Shown: positions 1 to 10,206 of the stretch, one piece after another
Numbering within the stretch: the stretch's first letter is position 1
Layout of the letters: every line of letters starts with the position of its first letter
Assembly (NCBI GenBank): GCA_028751875.1
Contig: CM054138.1
Location: 40,760,326 to 40,824,325, forward strand
DNA: 64,000 nt
Direction of reading: 5' to 3'
DNA from: Rapana venosa
Taxonomy: Eukaryota; Mollusca; Gastropoda; Neogastropoda; Muricidae
Made by a program: the position numbers and the translations under genes
Notes under the pieces: model-generated
What the model was told of the DNA's origin: nothing
The model's input: only the letters and a program-made list of their open reading frames with translations
The model's database searches: none

Positions 1-371
1 ATTCTCCAGTTCTGATGTCCTGATAACCACCACAGGTAGCCAGCCTATTAGTCATCACCAGCACCCAGCCATTAGCACGTCTTGTCAGTCAGCCTGTTCC
101 CTCCCTCACTGCACTGCACTGCACTGCACTGCACTTCACTTCACGTGCGCTTTCTCCACGTGCATACGGAGTGCAACGTGCTCACTCAAGCTTGCAGTCG
201 ATGGTTCCAGTCCTCACGCGCGCGCCTTCTCTCCCCGCTACTTTGCTGCTGCATGCGTGGTGGGTGACATGCGAGCACATAACAGCAGCCTTGTGTTGTC
301 AGGGGCCCTGCTGTCTGTCCCACAGCACCGTGCATCGTGAACACCACCGGTGAATTTCTGTCTGTCTGTCT
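1..371. other. No gene recognised; short CACTG run
   Basis: The only structure seen is a short CACTG pentanucleotide run at about 107-144, ending in two CTTCA variants. The open frames here are short and match nothing I recognise. Confidence 0.5.
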
Positions 372-705
372 TCTTCGTCCAACGCTCAGACAGCAGCTAT
401 TGTTTGTTGTGTATTATTTGAGGGAAACCGCTTTGCACTGCCGTTAAGCGCCTGACAAGTAGTCAAGCAGGCCCAGAGCATCTGACTTCAGTGTGGGAGA
501 GAAGTGTTGTTGTTTTGTAAAAGTCTTTCTGGGGAAAAAAGGCAGCTGGAGAATGGACCGAGAAGGCAGAAAATAGACAAGAAGAGGGATGTGGCAGGAA
601 GAAAAGGAACAAGGCAGAAACAAAGAGAGGGATAGATAAGAGGGAATTTCTGGCGCAGAATTTCCAGAAGGTGGGGATGCTACTTATACTGACAGCCCAC
701 ACACA
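372..705 (+). mobile_element. Dispersed repeat D, full-length copy
   Basis: This is the first of several copies of an unclassified repeat of about 300-330 bp. Landmarks in order are AACGCTCAGACAGCAGC near the left end, GTTAAGCGCCTGACAAGT, a GTGGGAGAGAA segment, GGAGAATGGACC, GGCAGAAAATAGACAAGAAG, and a right end reading GTGGGGATGCT then ATACTGACAG. Other copies lie near 20.4, 26.1, 27.4, 29.3, 45.3, 58.4 and 62.2 kb. It encodes no recognisable protein and I see no terminal inverted repeats. It could be a SINE without an obvious tRNA head or a non-autonomous DNA element. Confidence 0.75.
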
Positions 706-710
706 CGAGT

Positions 711-951
711 ATTAGTAGAAGTAGTAGTAGCAGCAATAGCAGTAAAAGAAGAAGAAGAAAAAAAGCAGCAGTAGTAGTAGCAGCAGCAGCAGCAGCAGCA
801 GCAGTAGCTGCAGCAATACTGAGAAATAAAATCAGTAATAACAGCAACAAACAGCAGCGTATCAAGTAATTAGCAGCAGCGGCTATAGTCGAGTAGTAGA
901 AGTAGTGATAGTGATGATATAGCAAAGCAGTAACAGCAGCAGCAGCAGCTT
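711..951. repeat. AGT/AGC trinucleotide microsatellite
   Basis: Imperfect AGT, AGC and CAG triplets start directly after the right end of repeat D, with a purer CAG stretch near 780-804. The position suggests growth from the tail of the element. Confidence 0.85.
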
Positions 952-1031
952 TGTTTTTGAGTGAATATTACGTAATTTTGATAATCAGGGCAGGGTTGTG
1001 TAAGCTTTTCCAATATTAACATTTTAAAAAA

Positions 1032-1822
1032 CCCTGTACATCTTTACTGAGTCTTAATACCACATCATCAAAACTGTACCACATCTTTACTGAGGTACCA
1101 CATCATCAAAACTGTGCCACATCTCTACTGAGTCCTCATACCACATCATCAAAACTATACCACATCTTTACTGAGTCTTCATACCACATCATCAAAACTG
1201 TACCACATCTTTATTAAGTCTCCAAATCAAATTCAAATTCAAATTCAAAAGCTTTATTATCTCAAAGACAGAGAAATTCCGGCGGGTTACTCGCCATACA
1301 TAAAAACAATAAACATTTAAACATCATACCACATCATAAAAACTGCACCACATCTTTACTGAGTCTTCATACCACATCATCATAACTACCACATCTTTAC
1401 TGAGTCTTCATACCTCAACATCAAAACTGTACCACATCTCTACTGAGTCCTCATACCACATCATCAAAACTGTACCACATCTTTACTAAGTCTTCATACC
1501 ACATCATCAAAACTGTACCACATCTTTACTAAGTCTTCATACCACAACATCAAAACTGTACCACATCTTTACTAAGTCTTCATACCACAACATCAAAACT
1601 GTACCACATCTCTACTGAGTCCTCATACCACATCATCAAAACTGTACCACATCTCTACTAAGTCTTCAAACCACATCATCAAAACTGTACCACATCTTTA
1701 CTAACTCTTCATACCACATCATCAAAACTGTACCACATCTTTACTAAGTCTTCATACCACATCATCAAAACTGTACCACATTTTTACTGAGTCTTCGCAC
1801 CACACCATCAAAACTGTACTCA
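1032..1822. repeat. Minisatellite, 43-bp unit
   Basis: About 16 units of a 43-bp repeat containing CATCTTTACTGAGTC and CCACATCATCAAAACTGT. Units vary at single bases (ACTGAGTC against ACTAAGTC, CATCATC against CAACATC). The array is interrupted at about 1223-1325 by a foreign segment. Confidence 0.93.
1223..1325 (-). mobile_element. LINE-like 3' tail inserted in minisatellite
   Basis: Read on the minus strand, the segment runs through GGCGAGTAACCCGCCGG and AGATAATAAAGC, then ends in repeated TTTGAA. That is the layout of a 5'-truncated non-LTR retroelement with a short tandem tail. No target-site duplication is obvious. Confidence 0.5.
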
Positions 1823-2360
1823 ATATGGACATTATTTATCTTACACTTTGGAAGACTTTTGATATGGAAGGCTGATAATAATCAGGGGAAGGGTATGCAA
1901 AGAGAACAAAAACGGGACGGGGGTGGGGGTGGGGGGGGATTATCATTCCCAGCAGCAGCTGTAGCAACAGTAGTAACAACGTCAAGGACAGCTTGTAGAA
2001 GAAGCCTAGTAGTTTCCGTAATAACTTCAGTAAATAGGTTTTCGTCAACTTTCTCCTTTGTGTGGTAACACGCCACAACGGCGGCAGCGGTATGTATATA
2101 TAGATAGCCTAGTAGGCTAACACGCACGGACTTTGCCTTGTAGTTCGTTCGTTCGTTCAGCCTTTGCTTGACTGTATTGCGCTGAACTGGCATCACATCG
2201 TCTAGCCTTGCCTACGCGGTTAGGCAGCCTGACTAGCATAGCAGAGAGTGGCATAGCGTAGTGTAGCGGTATACATACAGGCAGGGTGGCAAAGCTTTCA
2301 AGAGGGGGCCAGAGTGCCGCTCCCTGGAGAATGATGCTATCTCAGCTACCATTATCAACC
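1823..2360. other. No gene recognised; G-run
   Basis: The stretch holds a G-rich run at about 1916-1938 and three GTTC units near 2147-2160. The rest is not obviously repetitive and carries no frame I recognise. Confidence 0.5.
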
Positions 2361-2750
2361 TTCCTCACCGCCCCCCCCCCCCCCTACCCACCTCCACCTC
2401 ACCAGAGTAAAGAAGGGGGTGGGGGGGGGGGAAGGGGGGGGGGAGGTGATGGAAGGAAAGGTAAAGGAAGGGGGAAGGGGTGGAGGAGATGTGGTTTTAA
2501 AAGAAGGAAGGCTGTGGAGGGGGGGAGGGAGAGTGGTTGGTGGGGGGGAAGAAAAAAAGTGGAGGAAATCAGACTGGAAAAGGGAAAGGGAGGGCTGGGA
2601 GAAGTTAGGGGATGGGGAGGGAGAGGAAGGGGGGGGGGGGGGGGGTCTGACGGCTTTGTAGGAGAAGGGAATGCCAGGCATCCTAAACATGTGTCTGGTT
2701 GGTGTAGGGAGGGGTGGGAGTGGTGGATGGGGGGGAGGGAGAGGTGTTTT
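2361..2750. repeat. Homopolymeric C run and long G-rich tract
   Basis: A run of 15 C at about 2370-2384 is followed by roughly 340 bases of plus-strand G/A-rich sequence with many runs of four or more G. The proline- and glycine-rich frames across it are compositional artefacts. Confidence 0.85.
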
Positions 2751-2818
2751 ACAGCTGTGTGTGAGGTTTGCTAGTCGTGTTTGACTGTGCTTGGGATTCG
2801 CCTGCTTTCCTGTCTGCT

Positions 2819-2935
2819 CTGGCGTGTGTGCATCCGCTCTCTCTCTTCGGTCTGTTTGTCTCTCTGTCTGTCTTTGTCTCTGTGGTTGTCTGATACTCCC
2901 TGTCTGTTTGTCTGTCTGTTTCCCTGGGTCTGGCT
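2819..2935. repeat. TCTG/TCTC microsatellite
   Basis: Imperfect CTGT and TCTC repeats. The Ser/Leu/Cys-rich frames through this region reflect the repeat. Confidence 0.8.
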
Positions 2936-3885
2936 TTACTTTGCACTTTAAAAATGTTTTCGTGGAGGAGAGGCTGATAGAACTGTTTATTTACCTATGT
3001 CTGCATGCTTGTCTATCAGTTTATCAGTCTTTGTTTCTCCTTTCTTTGTTTTTGCTCTGTTTTGGTTTACAAAAATGCTTTGGGCTTTTTGTGTGCTAAT
3101 GCCTCTGTGTCTCTGACTCTGTGTATTGGGGGGTGGGGTGGGGGGCACATGGGCATGATTCTTTTTCATTAAAAAACACACCCTTATCTGATAATAAACT
3201 TATACACTTCTGTACATTCTCACCTTTCACACACGCGCACAGAAGACATAATTATACTTAATTAAAAGCCTGTGCCATATTAATGTGTGTGTGTGTGTGT
3301 GTGTTAGCGTGCACATATGCATAGTACATTTACACCAAAAGACTGGCAGGCGAGGAAAGAAAAACAAATGCACAAAAAACCGTACAGAAAAATGGAAGCA
3401 GGGTGTATGTCACTGTTTCACCTGCTGCAGTAACACAATATACAACACTCCATCCTCCCACAGCAACACTCAGACAAGGAGATAGTCAGTGGATTGACTG
3501 ACAGTAACAAACGGGAGGTAGGCTAAGGCTAAGGCTAGGCTATGCTGTAAGCTTAGTAAGCGGCTGTTCAAATGGGTTACACTGTGGCGTAAGGTTCGGA
3601 CTAGTGCATGGGTAGAGGTAGCCAGCCCCCCATAGTGAAGTAGAACTTTTACCCCGAAGGCTCGAACTGCATAATGGATTCATTTTGCAGCTTTTCTTTG
3701 TGCCATGCTGGAACTGGAGAACGGCTCTAGCCTAGCGCGCTCTTGCAGAACACGAGACAGAGGCCCATGGCAAAGCGGATTGGTGATTAATTTTGATAGG
3801 GGTCATGGAGTGTAGGTAGGTAGTCGTTTATAATGCGCGTGAACCTTGACAGGCTTTGAGCAGCAGAGTGTTGTGGACAGCTCTC
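2936..3885. other. No gene recognised; short TG run
   Basis: Contains (TG)n at about 3284-3304, a G-rich patch near 3126-3148 and a four-unit GGCTAA-like run at about 3520-3543. I see no coding or RNA gene. Confidence 0.5.
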
Positions 3886-4174
3886 TTTTATTTTATTTAT
3901 TTTATTCTTTTATATCGAGGATAATGGAATAAGCACCTATGTGCATTTTTACATCCAGTCCCCGTGTGTATGCGGATTTGTGAATTCTGTCATCTGTTCC
4001 CACCGGCACACAAATGGCCTACTCTTACGAAAAGCGGAACAGGATTTAACGTGTGCGCAAGATGTTCTGCGTGCGTTCGCACACGGGGCCTCGGTTTACA
4101 GTCACATCCGAAGGACTTCCGGGAGAGTGGAGTCTGCTCTGATGTTGACTCCAGAGGAAAATATCCCCTTGAAA
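3886..4174 (-). mobile_element. SINE-A copy, head missing
   Basis: Minus-strand SINE-A. The tail ATATCGAGGATAATGGAAT (as read on plus) is at the left, and the core with GTGCGCAAGATGTTCTGCG and GTCACATCCGAAGGACTT follows. Similarity ends after ATATCCCCTTGAA, so the tRNA-like head is absent. Confidence 0.85.
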
Positions 4175-4415
4175 ACAGTCACTGGTAGAATGGGGACAGG
4201 GAATCGGTGGTAGTGGTGTCCAGTGTTCAGTGTTCAGTGTCCAGCTGGCCGTTTCGAACCATGATTGAAGGAATGAGCCATGAATCGATGAGGTGTGAAT
4301 GAAACAAGTTACTTAAAGCCATTCCGGCTTAGTGGAAATTTCTGGGCTTCGGTCGATTTTAAGCTTTCTTTTAAAACAGGTTTTCGTTTTTTCCCCCATC
4401 TTGTTTCGTTGTCTC

Positions 4416-4435
4416 TGTTGTTGTTGTTGTTGTTG

Positions 4436-4484
<49 letters not shown>

Positions 4485-4527
4485 CCACCACCACCACACC
4501 ACCACCACCACCACCACCACCACCATC
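4416..4527. repeat. TTG, CAT and CAC trinucleotide run
   Basis: Three adjoining pure blocks: (TTG)n to 4440, (CAT)n from 4441 to about 4482, then (CAC)n. Polyserine, polyhistidine and polymethionine frames come from this. Confidence 0.95.
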
Positions 4528-4977
4528 ATCATTATCGTAATCATCATCACTATAATGATGTCGCTCTTCCTTTAATTCTTCTGATTCCTGTGTTCCTCAT
4601 CCAGACTATAACTAACCAGGTCACGGTAGGTATCCAGACAGAGATCATGACGGAGCACCACACAGTCATAATTATGTCTTCATTGCCATTACATAGCACC
4701 AGATACACACAAAGAATGACCTCCTCGGCGTTAAAACACTGATTAACCAGGCCTTCCTTACTAATACAACGCGTGTGGTGTCGTTAAACAGATTAGTCGT
4801 CGCTAACTGGAGTAAGACATCATTCAACACAATCAAAAAGTAACATGAAATTATTTTGATACTTGCTAAGCCCATTGTTTTCTATCAACACGCTCGAAAA
4901 CACGACCCGAAATCATGGCAATAGTGTGAAAAAAGATGTTACATAAATACAAACTCAGTCGAGATTTTATATTATTT
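4528..4977. other. No recognisable feature
   Basis: Mostly non-repetitive sequence without a recognisable frame or RNA gene. Confidence 0.45.
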
Positions 4978-5388
4978 TTTATTTATTTATACCACCTTTA
5001 AGTCACGAGATTTCTCTGCGTGAAATTCGGGCTGCTCTCCCCGGGGAGAGCACGTCGCCACAAGAGCAGCGCCACCCCTTTTTTCTGGGGGTTTTTTTTT
5101 GGTCTGCAACTGTGTTTCTTTCCCTACCAGAGTGGCTTTTTTCTACAAAGTTTTGCCAGGGACAGCTCTCTTGTTGCTGTGGGTTCTTTTACGTGCGCTG
5201 AATGGTTTTGTGTTACACACGGGACCGCGGTTTATCGTCTCATCCGAAAGACTAGCGCCCAGACTACCACTCATGGTCTAATGGATGGGGGAAAAGTTTC
5301 GGGCCCAAACGGAATTCGAACCACCGCACACTTCCGACCCGGACTTTTCGCTTTCTAGACAGGCGCGTTAGCTCTAGACCACCGATAA
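4978..5388 (-). mobile_element. SINE-C, near full-length
   Basis: Minus strand. The 3' end (left) carries ATTTATTTATACCAC then the GC-rich hairpin-like CTCTCCCCGGGGAGAG. The core includes GTAAAAGAACCCAC (complement) and the shared motif for TCGGATGAGACGATAAACC (complement). The tRNA-like head is at the right: the B box reads GGTTCGAATTCC on minus near 5317-5329, and ATCGGTGGTCTAGAG lies near the end. Confidence 0.88.
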
Positions 5389-5800
5389 CAACCGGTAAAC
5401 TAGTACTCCCCGACTTTCCCGAGATACTCTGTTGTTTTACCCGATTCGCACGCTCTCAAAGACGATACGAATTGTCAGATTTGGAATCGTGTTTGTTTTG
5501 CGATTTGCAGTCTGTACGTTTGAGACAGGAAAGGAGAAAGGATGTTTTTCTTTTTCTCCACATAACGTTTCCAGAACCTGGTAGGAGATTGTTGTTGGTT
5601 GTTGTTTTTTTTAAATCTCCGTTGAGGCAGTCCACTTTAGGACAAAAACCATTTTATGACACCACTCGCAGACGTGTGCCTGTATTGAGATGTTCAGTTC
5701 AGTGTCAACTGTTTACAGCTGGGGGCTGTCTTGAAGATGATTGAGCAGAAGAGGCTGGCGGGTGCCGAGACTGTAAGTAAACCTCCGCAACTGTTTACAC
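5389..5800. other. Unassigned; possible short first exon at 5737
   Basis: Non-repetitive sequence with a 91-codon plus-strand frame (5472-5744) that I do not recognise. An ATG at 5737 in a fair context (GAAGATGATT) opens a 12-codon frame that runs straight into the donor-like GTAAGT at 5773-5778. Nothing else supports this as an exon. Confidence 0.25.
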
Positions 5801-5851
5801 ACTGACGTCACCCTCGTGACATCACCCTCGTGACGTCACCCTCATGACATT
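5801..5851. promoter_or_regulatory. Three CRE-like sites at 14-bp spacing
   Basis: TGACGTCA at 5803-5810, TGACATCA at 5817-5824 and TGACGTCA at 5831-5838, with a fourth degenerate TGACATTG at 5845. Perfect TGACGTCA is the classic CREB/ATF site. The regular 14-bp period also fits a very short tandem repeat, so function is unproven. Confidence 0.3.
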
Positions 5852-5972
5852 GCTTAATGATGCCACGACACACAGGATGATAGTGAAGGGGTGGAGGTCA
5901 ATGATGGGGGTGGAGGGGTGGAGGGGAGGGAGGGTAATATGGAGTAGAGCGATAAACCGAGAAGAGATATTG

Positions 5973-6037
5973 TATATATATATATATATTATTTTAAAGG
6001 GCCTTCAAACTTTATTTGGTCTTCAGTGTGTGTGTGT

Positions 6038-6131
<94 letters not shown>

Positions 6132-6194
6132 TGTATATGTGTACGTGTGCGTGCGTGTGCATGCATGGTGCTTATGTTTGTGCCATGCTTGTGC

Positions 6195-6238
<44 letters not shown>

Positions 6239-6257
6239 CCTCCCTCCCTCCCTCCCT

Positions 6258-6324
<67 letters not shown>
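5973..6324. repeat. Compound microsatellite TA, TG, GA, TC, TCCC, TA
   Basis: Blocks in order: TA (5973-5990), TG (6027-6079), GA (6080-6130), TC (6199-6234), TCCC (6235-6266), TC (6267-6292) and TA (6293-6324). The long Cys/Val, Arg/Glu and Leu/Ser frames across it are artefacts. Confidence 0.95.
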
Positions 6325-6325
<1 letters not shown>

Positions 6326-6393
6326 TACGCATGTTTGGTAGTGAACGATTTAAACAGAAGCTCAATGAAACAGCAAGCTTTACCATACACACC

Positions 6394-6424
6394 GCAGACA
6401 GACGCAGACAGACAGACAGACAGA
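6394..6424. repeat. CAGA microsatellite
   Basis: Short imperfect CAGACAGA run. Confidence 0.8.
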
Positions 6425-6627
6425 TTGTCCTCTGTGAATTGTGCCTGCTGGCTGGCAACAGGAAAGGAACCCTTGACTGTGAATGCTCCTCAGTGTGCCT
6501 GATCAAGCCAGTGAGGGGCAGGGAGGGCAGATACAAGGCCACCGTGTTGACTGTGAACCAGGGCCTTATACTACCAGGGACCCGCTCTTTCTTTATTGTT
6601 GTTCCACAACAACAATATATAGTATAG

Positions 6628-6752
6628 CCCCAGCGGAAATATCCGATTTAGGGACAGTGATCGTTAAGTCATCCCACTTCGGCGCCGCGGGCCACACTTA
6701 AAATAGTACAGTTCTTGAAGCGGACAGTGCTATGCAAGCATAATAAATAAGG
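6628..6752 (+). mobile_element. Dispersed repeat E
   Basis: Shares CACTTCGGCGCCGCGGGCCA (CACTTTGG... in the other copy), GGGACAGTGATCG-like sequence and ATGCAAGCATAATAAAT-like sequence with 20713-20850. Class unknown. Confidence 0.6.
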
Positions 6753-6848
6753 ATGCTGTGCAAGACTAGCCTATCACTTCCTTTACTTTTGCTATCGTCG
6801 CTTCTTCTGGTCTGGCTGAGCCGCTATTCTGCTTATTACCAGAGATTG

Positions 6849-7032
6849 CAGAACATCTTGCGCACACGTTAAATCCTGTCCCGCTTTTCGAAAGAGTAGG
6901 CCATTGTGTGCCGGTGGGAACGGATGGCAAAATTTGCAAAACCGCATACACACGGGGACTAGGTGTAAAAAAGCACATGAATGCATATTCCATTATCCTC
7001 GATTAAAAAACAAAACAAAAAAAAGAAAAATC
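6849..7032 (+). mobile_element. SINE-A, 5'-truncated
   Basis: Starts at CAGAACATCTTGCGCACACG and runs through the core and CATACACACGGGGACT to the tail CCATTATCCTCGATTAAAAA. Confidence 0.85.
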
Positions 7033-7111
7033 TGAGCGCTTTGATTTGTTGCTTTACAAGATTCAGCACTATATAAATTCCATACATTATTATTATTATT
7101 ATTATTAGATA
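7033..7111 (+). mobile_element. T-tail retroelement 3' end
   Basis: GAGCGCTTTGATTTGTTG, then CTTTACAAGATTCAGCACTA and TATAAATTCCATA, ending in (ATT)n. The same sequence recurs at about 9798, 29764 (minus) and 37955, and looks like a conserved retroposon 3' end with a triplet tail. Confidence 0.65.
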
Positions 7112-7200
7112 TTGGAGCCTGACCTGTTCAGGTCTAGTCCGCTTGCATCTCAGGGGTACACTGACGCTGAGGACGTGAGGGAAGCGTAGAGATGAGGTGA

Positions 7201-7518
7201 ACGGGACGGGATAGCCTAGAGTGATGCATTCATGATCTGCTGACCAGGGTTCGATTCCCGTTCAAGAGGATTTTTCCTCTGGAATTAACATCAGTGCCGT
7301 TTCCACTCTCCCCAAAAGTCCTTCGGATGAGACTATAAACCGAGGTTCCGTGTGCGAACGCACGCAGAACATCTTTGCGCGCACGTTAAAGTTAAAACCC
7401 GTTCCGCTTTTCGGATGACAAAATTTACAAAACTGCATACACGCGGGACTGAATGGGGAAAAAAGGCACATGAGTGCTTATTCCATTATCCTCGAAATAA
7501 AAGATTTTTTTTTTAAAG
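7201..7518 (+). mobile_element. SINE-A, near full-length
   Basis: GGGACGGGATAGCCTAG head lacking part of the A-box region, B box GGTTCGATTCC, then the standard core. The segment AGAGTAGGCC to GTGGGAAC is deleted within the core. Tail CCATTATCCTCGAAATAAAA. Confidence 0.88.
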
Positions 7519-7620
7519 GTGAAAATGTGTCCTCTGGTCGCCTGTTACAGGGGCTTGGGGAAGTCTGTCTAGCCTGGTCTACATGAGTGGTGGTGGTGGT
7601 TTCCTAGTCAGCCCTAGAGT

Positions 7621-7922
7621 CGTGCGCGCGCGCGCGTGCTTGCGTGTGTATGTGTGCGTGCTTGCGTGCGTGCGTGTGTGTGCGCGCGCGTGTGCGTGTG
7701 TTTGTGTGTATGTGCGTGTGTGTGTGCGTGCTTGTGTGTGTGTGTGTGCGCGCACGTGCGTGCGTGTTTGTGTTTGTGTGTGTATGAGAGAGAGAGAGAG
7801 CGAGTGTTGTAATAACAGAGAACGAGTTTGCTTCTCTAACAGCAGAAAAGTGCTCGCAAGTTGGGGTTGTGTGTGTGTGTGTGTGTGGTGTTTTTTTTTT
7901 GGCGGGGGGGGGGGGGGGGGGG
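7621..7922. repeat. GT/GC-rich microsatellites and G run
   Basis: Imperfect GT, GC and TGCG repeats (7621-7800), a short GA block, (GT)n at about 7868-7888, and a G run to 7922. Confidence 0.9.
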
Positions 7923-8015
7923 CGGAAAGCAGAGTTGGGGGTGTTGAAAACTTAAAACAAATCGGTTTTACTTTACATACAAAACGCAGTACAGCGTCTG
8001 CTAAACCACCACCGC

Positions 8016-8049
8016 CAACAACAACAGCAACAACAGCAACAGCAACAAC
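8016..8049. repeat. CAA/CAG triplets
   Basis: Imperfect AAC and AGC triplets. Confidence 0.7.
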
Positions 8050-8149
8050 TTCGCATATAACAAAATATAACGAAACATTATATTATATTCTTGAGTTATA
8101 CAATCCAAAACCTCGTCTTGGAGCTGAGCTAGAGAATGTTGCAGACACA

Positions 8150-8328
8150 GCTCTCTCTTTCTCTCTCTTTGTCTCTCCCTCTCTGTCTGTCTGTGTCTAT
8201 GTGTCTGTCTGCCTGCCTGTCTGTCTCTCTCCCTCTCTTTCTCTTTCTCTCTCTCTTTATCTATATATCTATATCTATATATCTCTCTATATATATCTAT
8301 ATATCTATCTATCTATCTCTATATATAT
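8150..8328. repeat. TC, TCTG and TATC compound microsatellite
   Basis: CT repeats pass into CTGT repeats, more CT, then TATC/TATA repeats. Confidence 0.9.
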
Positions 8329-8467
8329 GACTCCTCCATCTCTAACACGTGGGAACAAAGTCGCCAGGAGTGGACAGTAAAAAATCTTTGGCGAGACCAT
8401 AAACATCTACAGTTTCCATTCCTTGGGGGGGTTGGATGGGTTAAAAAAAAAAAAAGGAGAAACCGAG

Positions 8468-8469
8468 TG

Positions 8470-8500
<31 letters not shown>

Positions 8501-8505
8501 GGGGG
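8468..8505. repeat. (GT)n followed by a G run
   Basis: About eight GT units run directly into about 20 G. Confidence 0.9.
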
Positions 8506-8805
8506 CGGATGGAGAACCCAAACAAACAGACCAGCGTGCGAAGATCTGATTCCTTCTTTCCCCTCTCCCGCACTTCCAAACATGTTGACACGACGTCTGC
8601 GACTTAACGTGCACGGCATTCTTTCAGTCTGTCCCCTTTCCTCCTCCCCCACCCCCACTCTCCCCTTCTTCCTCTCCCCTCCCCTCTCTCCCCGATGACC
8701 CTTGACTCTCCGGTACGTCAAAAATGCCTCAGGGATGGGCCAGCAGGAGCACCATGACCGTAGTTCAGGAGTTGAGGTGCGTTCAGCAAGCTGTTATTTT
8801 GGCAA

Positions 8806-9050
8806 GGGGGGGGGGGGGGGGGGGGGGGTGGGGAAGGGTGGTGGGTGGGGGTGGTGGTAGTATTAAAGAGATTATTATGGTAATGGTGATTATCATCATC
8901 AATATTATTAGTAGTAGTAGTAGTATTTTTTATTAACATTATTATTATTCTTATCATTATTATTATTATCATTATCGTTGTTGTTGTTTTATGATGATGG
9001 TGATTATTATTATTGTCGTCGTCGTCGTCATCGTCATCATCATCATTTTT
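8806..9050. repeat. G run and ATT/GTC/CAT triplet runs
   Basis: A run of about 23 G at 8806-8828 is followed by imperfect GGT, AGT, ATT, GTC and CAT triplets. Confidence 0.88.
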
Positions 9051-9153
9051 AGAGGGGGTGGCTTATGTATCAAGAGATTTGGGGAAGGTATTAAGAGGTT
9101 ATTCCTCCTGCTACTGACAGGAAAATGCAGGTTATTGACAGTTCGTTTTGTGC

Positions 9154-9213
9154 GCCCCCCCCCCCCCCCACCCCCTCCCCACCCGTCCTGCCGCCCCCCC
9201 CCCCCTCCCCCCA
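9154..9213. repeat. C-rich homopolymeric tract
   Basis: Two runs of more than ten C separated by ACCCCCTCCCC-like sequence. Confidence 0.9.
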
Positions 9214-9481
9214 GCGGTCGTGGTGAGGTTATTTATGCTTTTGACTAGGAATGAGGAAAGTCAACACAGTGAGGTGTGTGGTGTCTTTAAGCAGTTTCCT
9301 TGTTGCTTAATGCCACAAGACGTTCATCTGCGCTACCTGGACCAGTAGTAACAGGAAAATAGTTTTAAACTGCTTCGCACAGCTTTTTGTTTTGTTTAAA
9401 TGTATATATCACGGACGAGAACGCAACTGAAGATAACGGCATTAAAAGATTTTGATAGATGATATGATGTGGGTAATGAAA

Positions 9482-9843
9482 CGGGGACGGGATAGCCTGG
9501 TGGTTAGAGTGATGCATTCGTGATCTGCTGACCCGGGTTCGATTCTCGTTCAAGAGGATTATTTTTCTCTGGAGTTAACATCAGTGCCGACTCCATTCTC
9601 CCTAAAAGTCCTACGGATGAGACTGTAAACCAAAGTCCCGTGTGCGAACGCACGCAGAACATCTTGCGCACACGTAAAAACCCGTTCCGCTTTTCGGAAG
9701 AGTAGGCCATTGTGTGCCGGTGGGAACGGAAGACAAAATTGACAAAACTGCATACACACGGCGACTTGATGAAAAAAAAAAGGACATGAGTGCTTATGCG
9801 CTTTGATTTGTCTTTGCAAGACATAGCACTATATAAGTTCTAT

Positions 9844-9880
<37 letters not shown>

Positions 9881-9937
9881 TACTATTATTCCATTATCCT
9901 CGATATCAAAGAAGAAACAAAATAAAATAAAATAAAC
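9482..9937 (+). mobile_element. SINE-A, full-length, with T-tail insertion
   Basis: The head has A box TAGCCTGGTGG and B box GGTTCGATTCT; the core is complete. The 3' end is split: GTGCTTAT (to 9797) is followed by a T-tail segment and a (GAT)n run, then TTATTCCATTATCCTCGAT resumes near 9886. Confidence 0.9.
9798..9885 (+). mobile_element. T-tail with GAT array inside SINE-A tail
   Basis: GCGCTTTGATTTGTCTTTGC then GCACTATATAAGTTCTATT and about twelve GAT units. Confidence 0.7.
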
Positions 9938-10206
9938 CCTAGCAGACGAAGACAGAACTGCTAGCTGAACACAGTCTGTGGTGAACGGTACGGTTTGCCG
10001 CTTTAGTGAGCGCGGCCTTCAGACCTCGTGGAGAGGGAGACAAATGAATAGCTGACCTTTGTCCAGTCAAGCAGTCGTGTGGGCAGTCATGTGTGCTGTA
10101 TGGGTGACTGCGTGCAGTGGTCACTTTGCCTGCACATTCATTGTCCTGTCGTGTGTGAGGAATTGTCCCAACACTAAACCGGGATGGTGTTGGGATTTGC
10201 ACACAA

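Noticed and set aside
3520..3543. Telomere-like GGCTAA repeats
   Set aside because: Only about four imperfect units, and GGCTAA is not a permutation of TTAGGG or TTAGGC on either strand.
3941..4213. Apparent 74-90-codon genes around 4.0, 9.7, 42.5 and 56.4 kb
   Set aside because: The same peptides recur because they are translations of SINE-A copies.
5020..5358. Apparent 112-codon gene
   Set aside because: Lies wholly within SINE-C and recurs at 47.4 kb.
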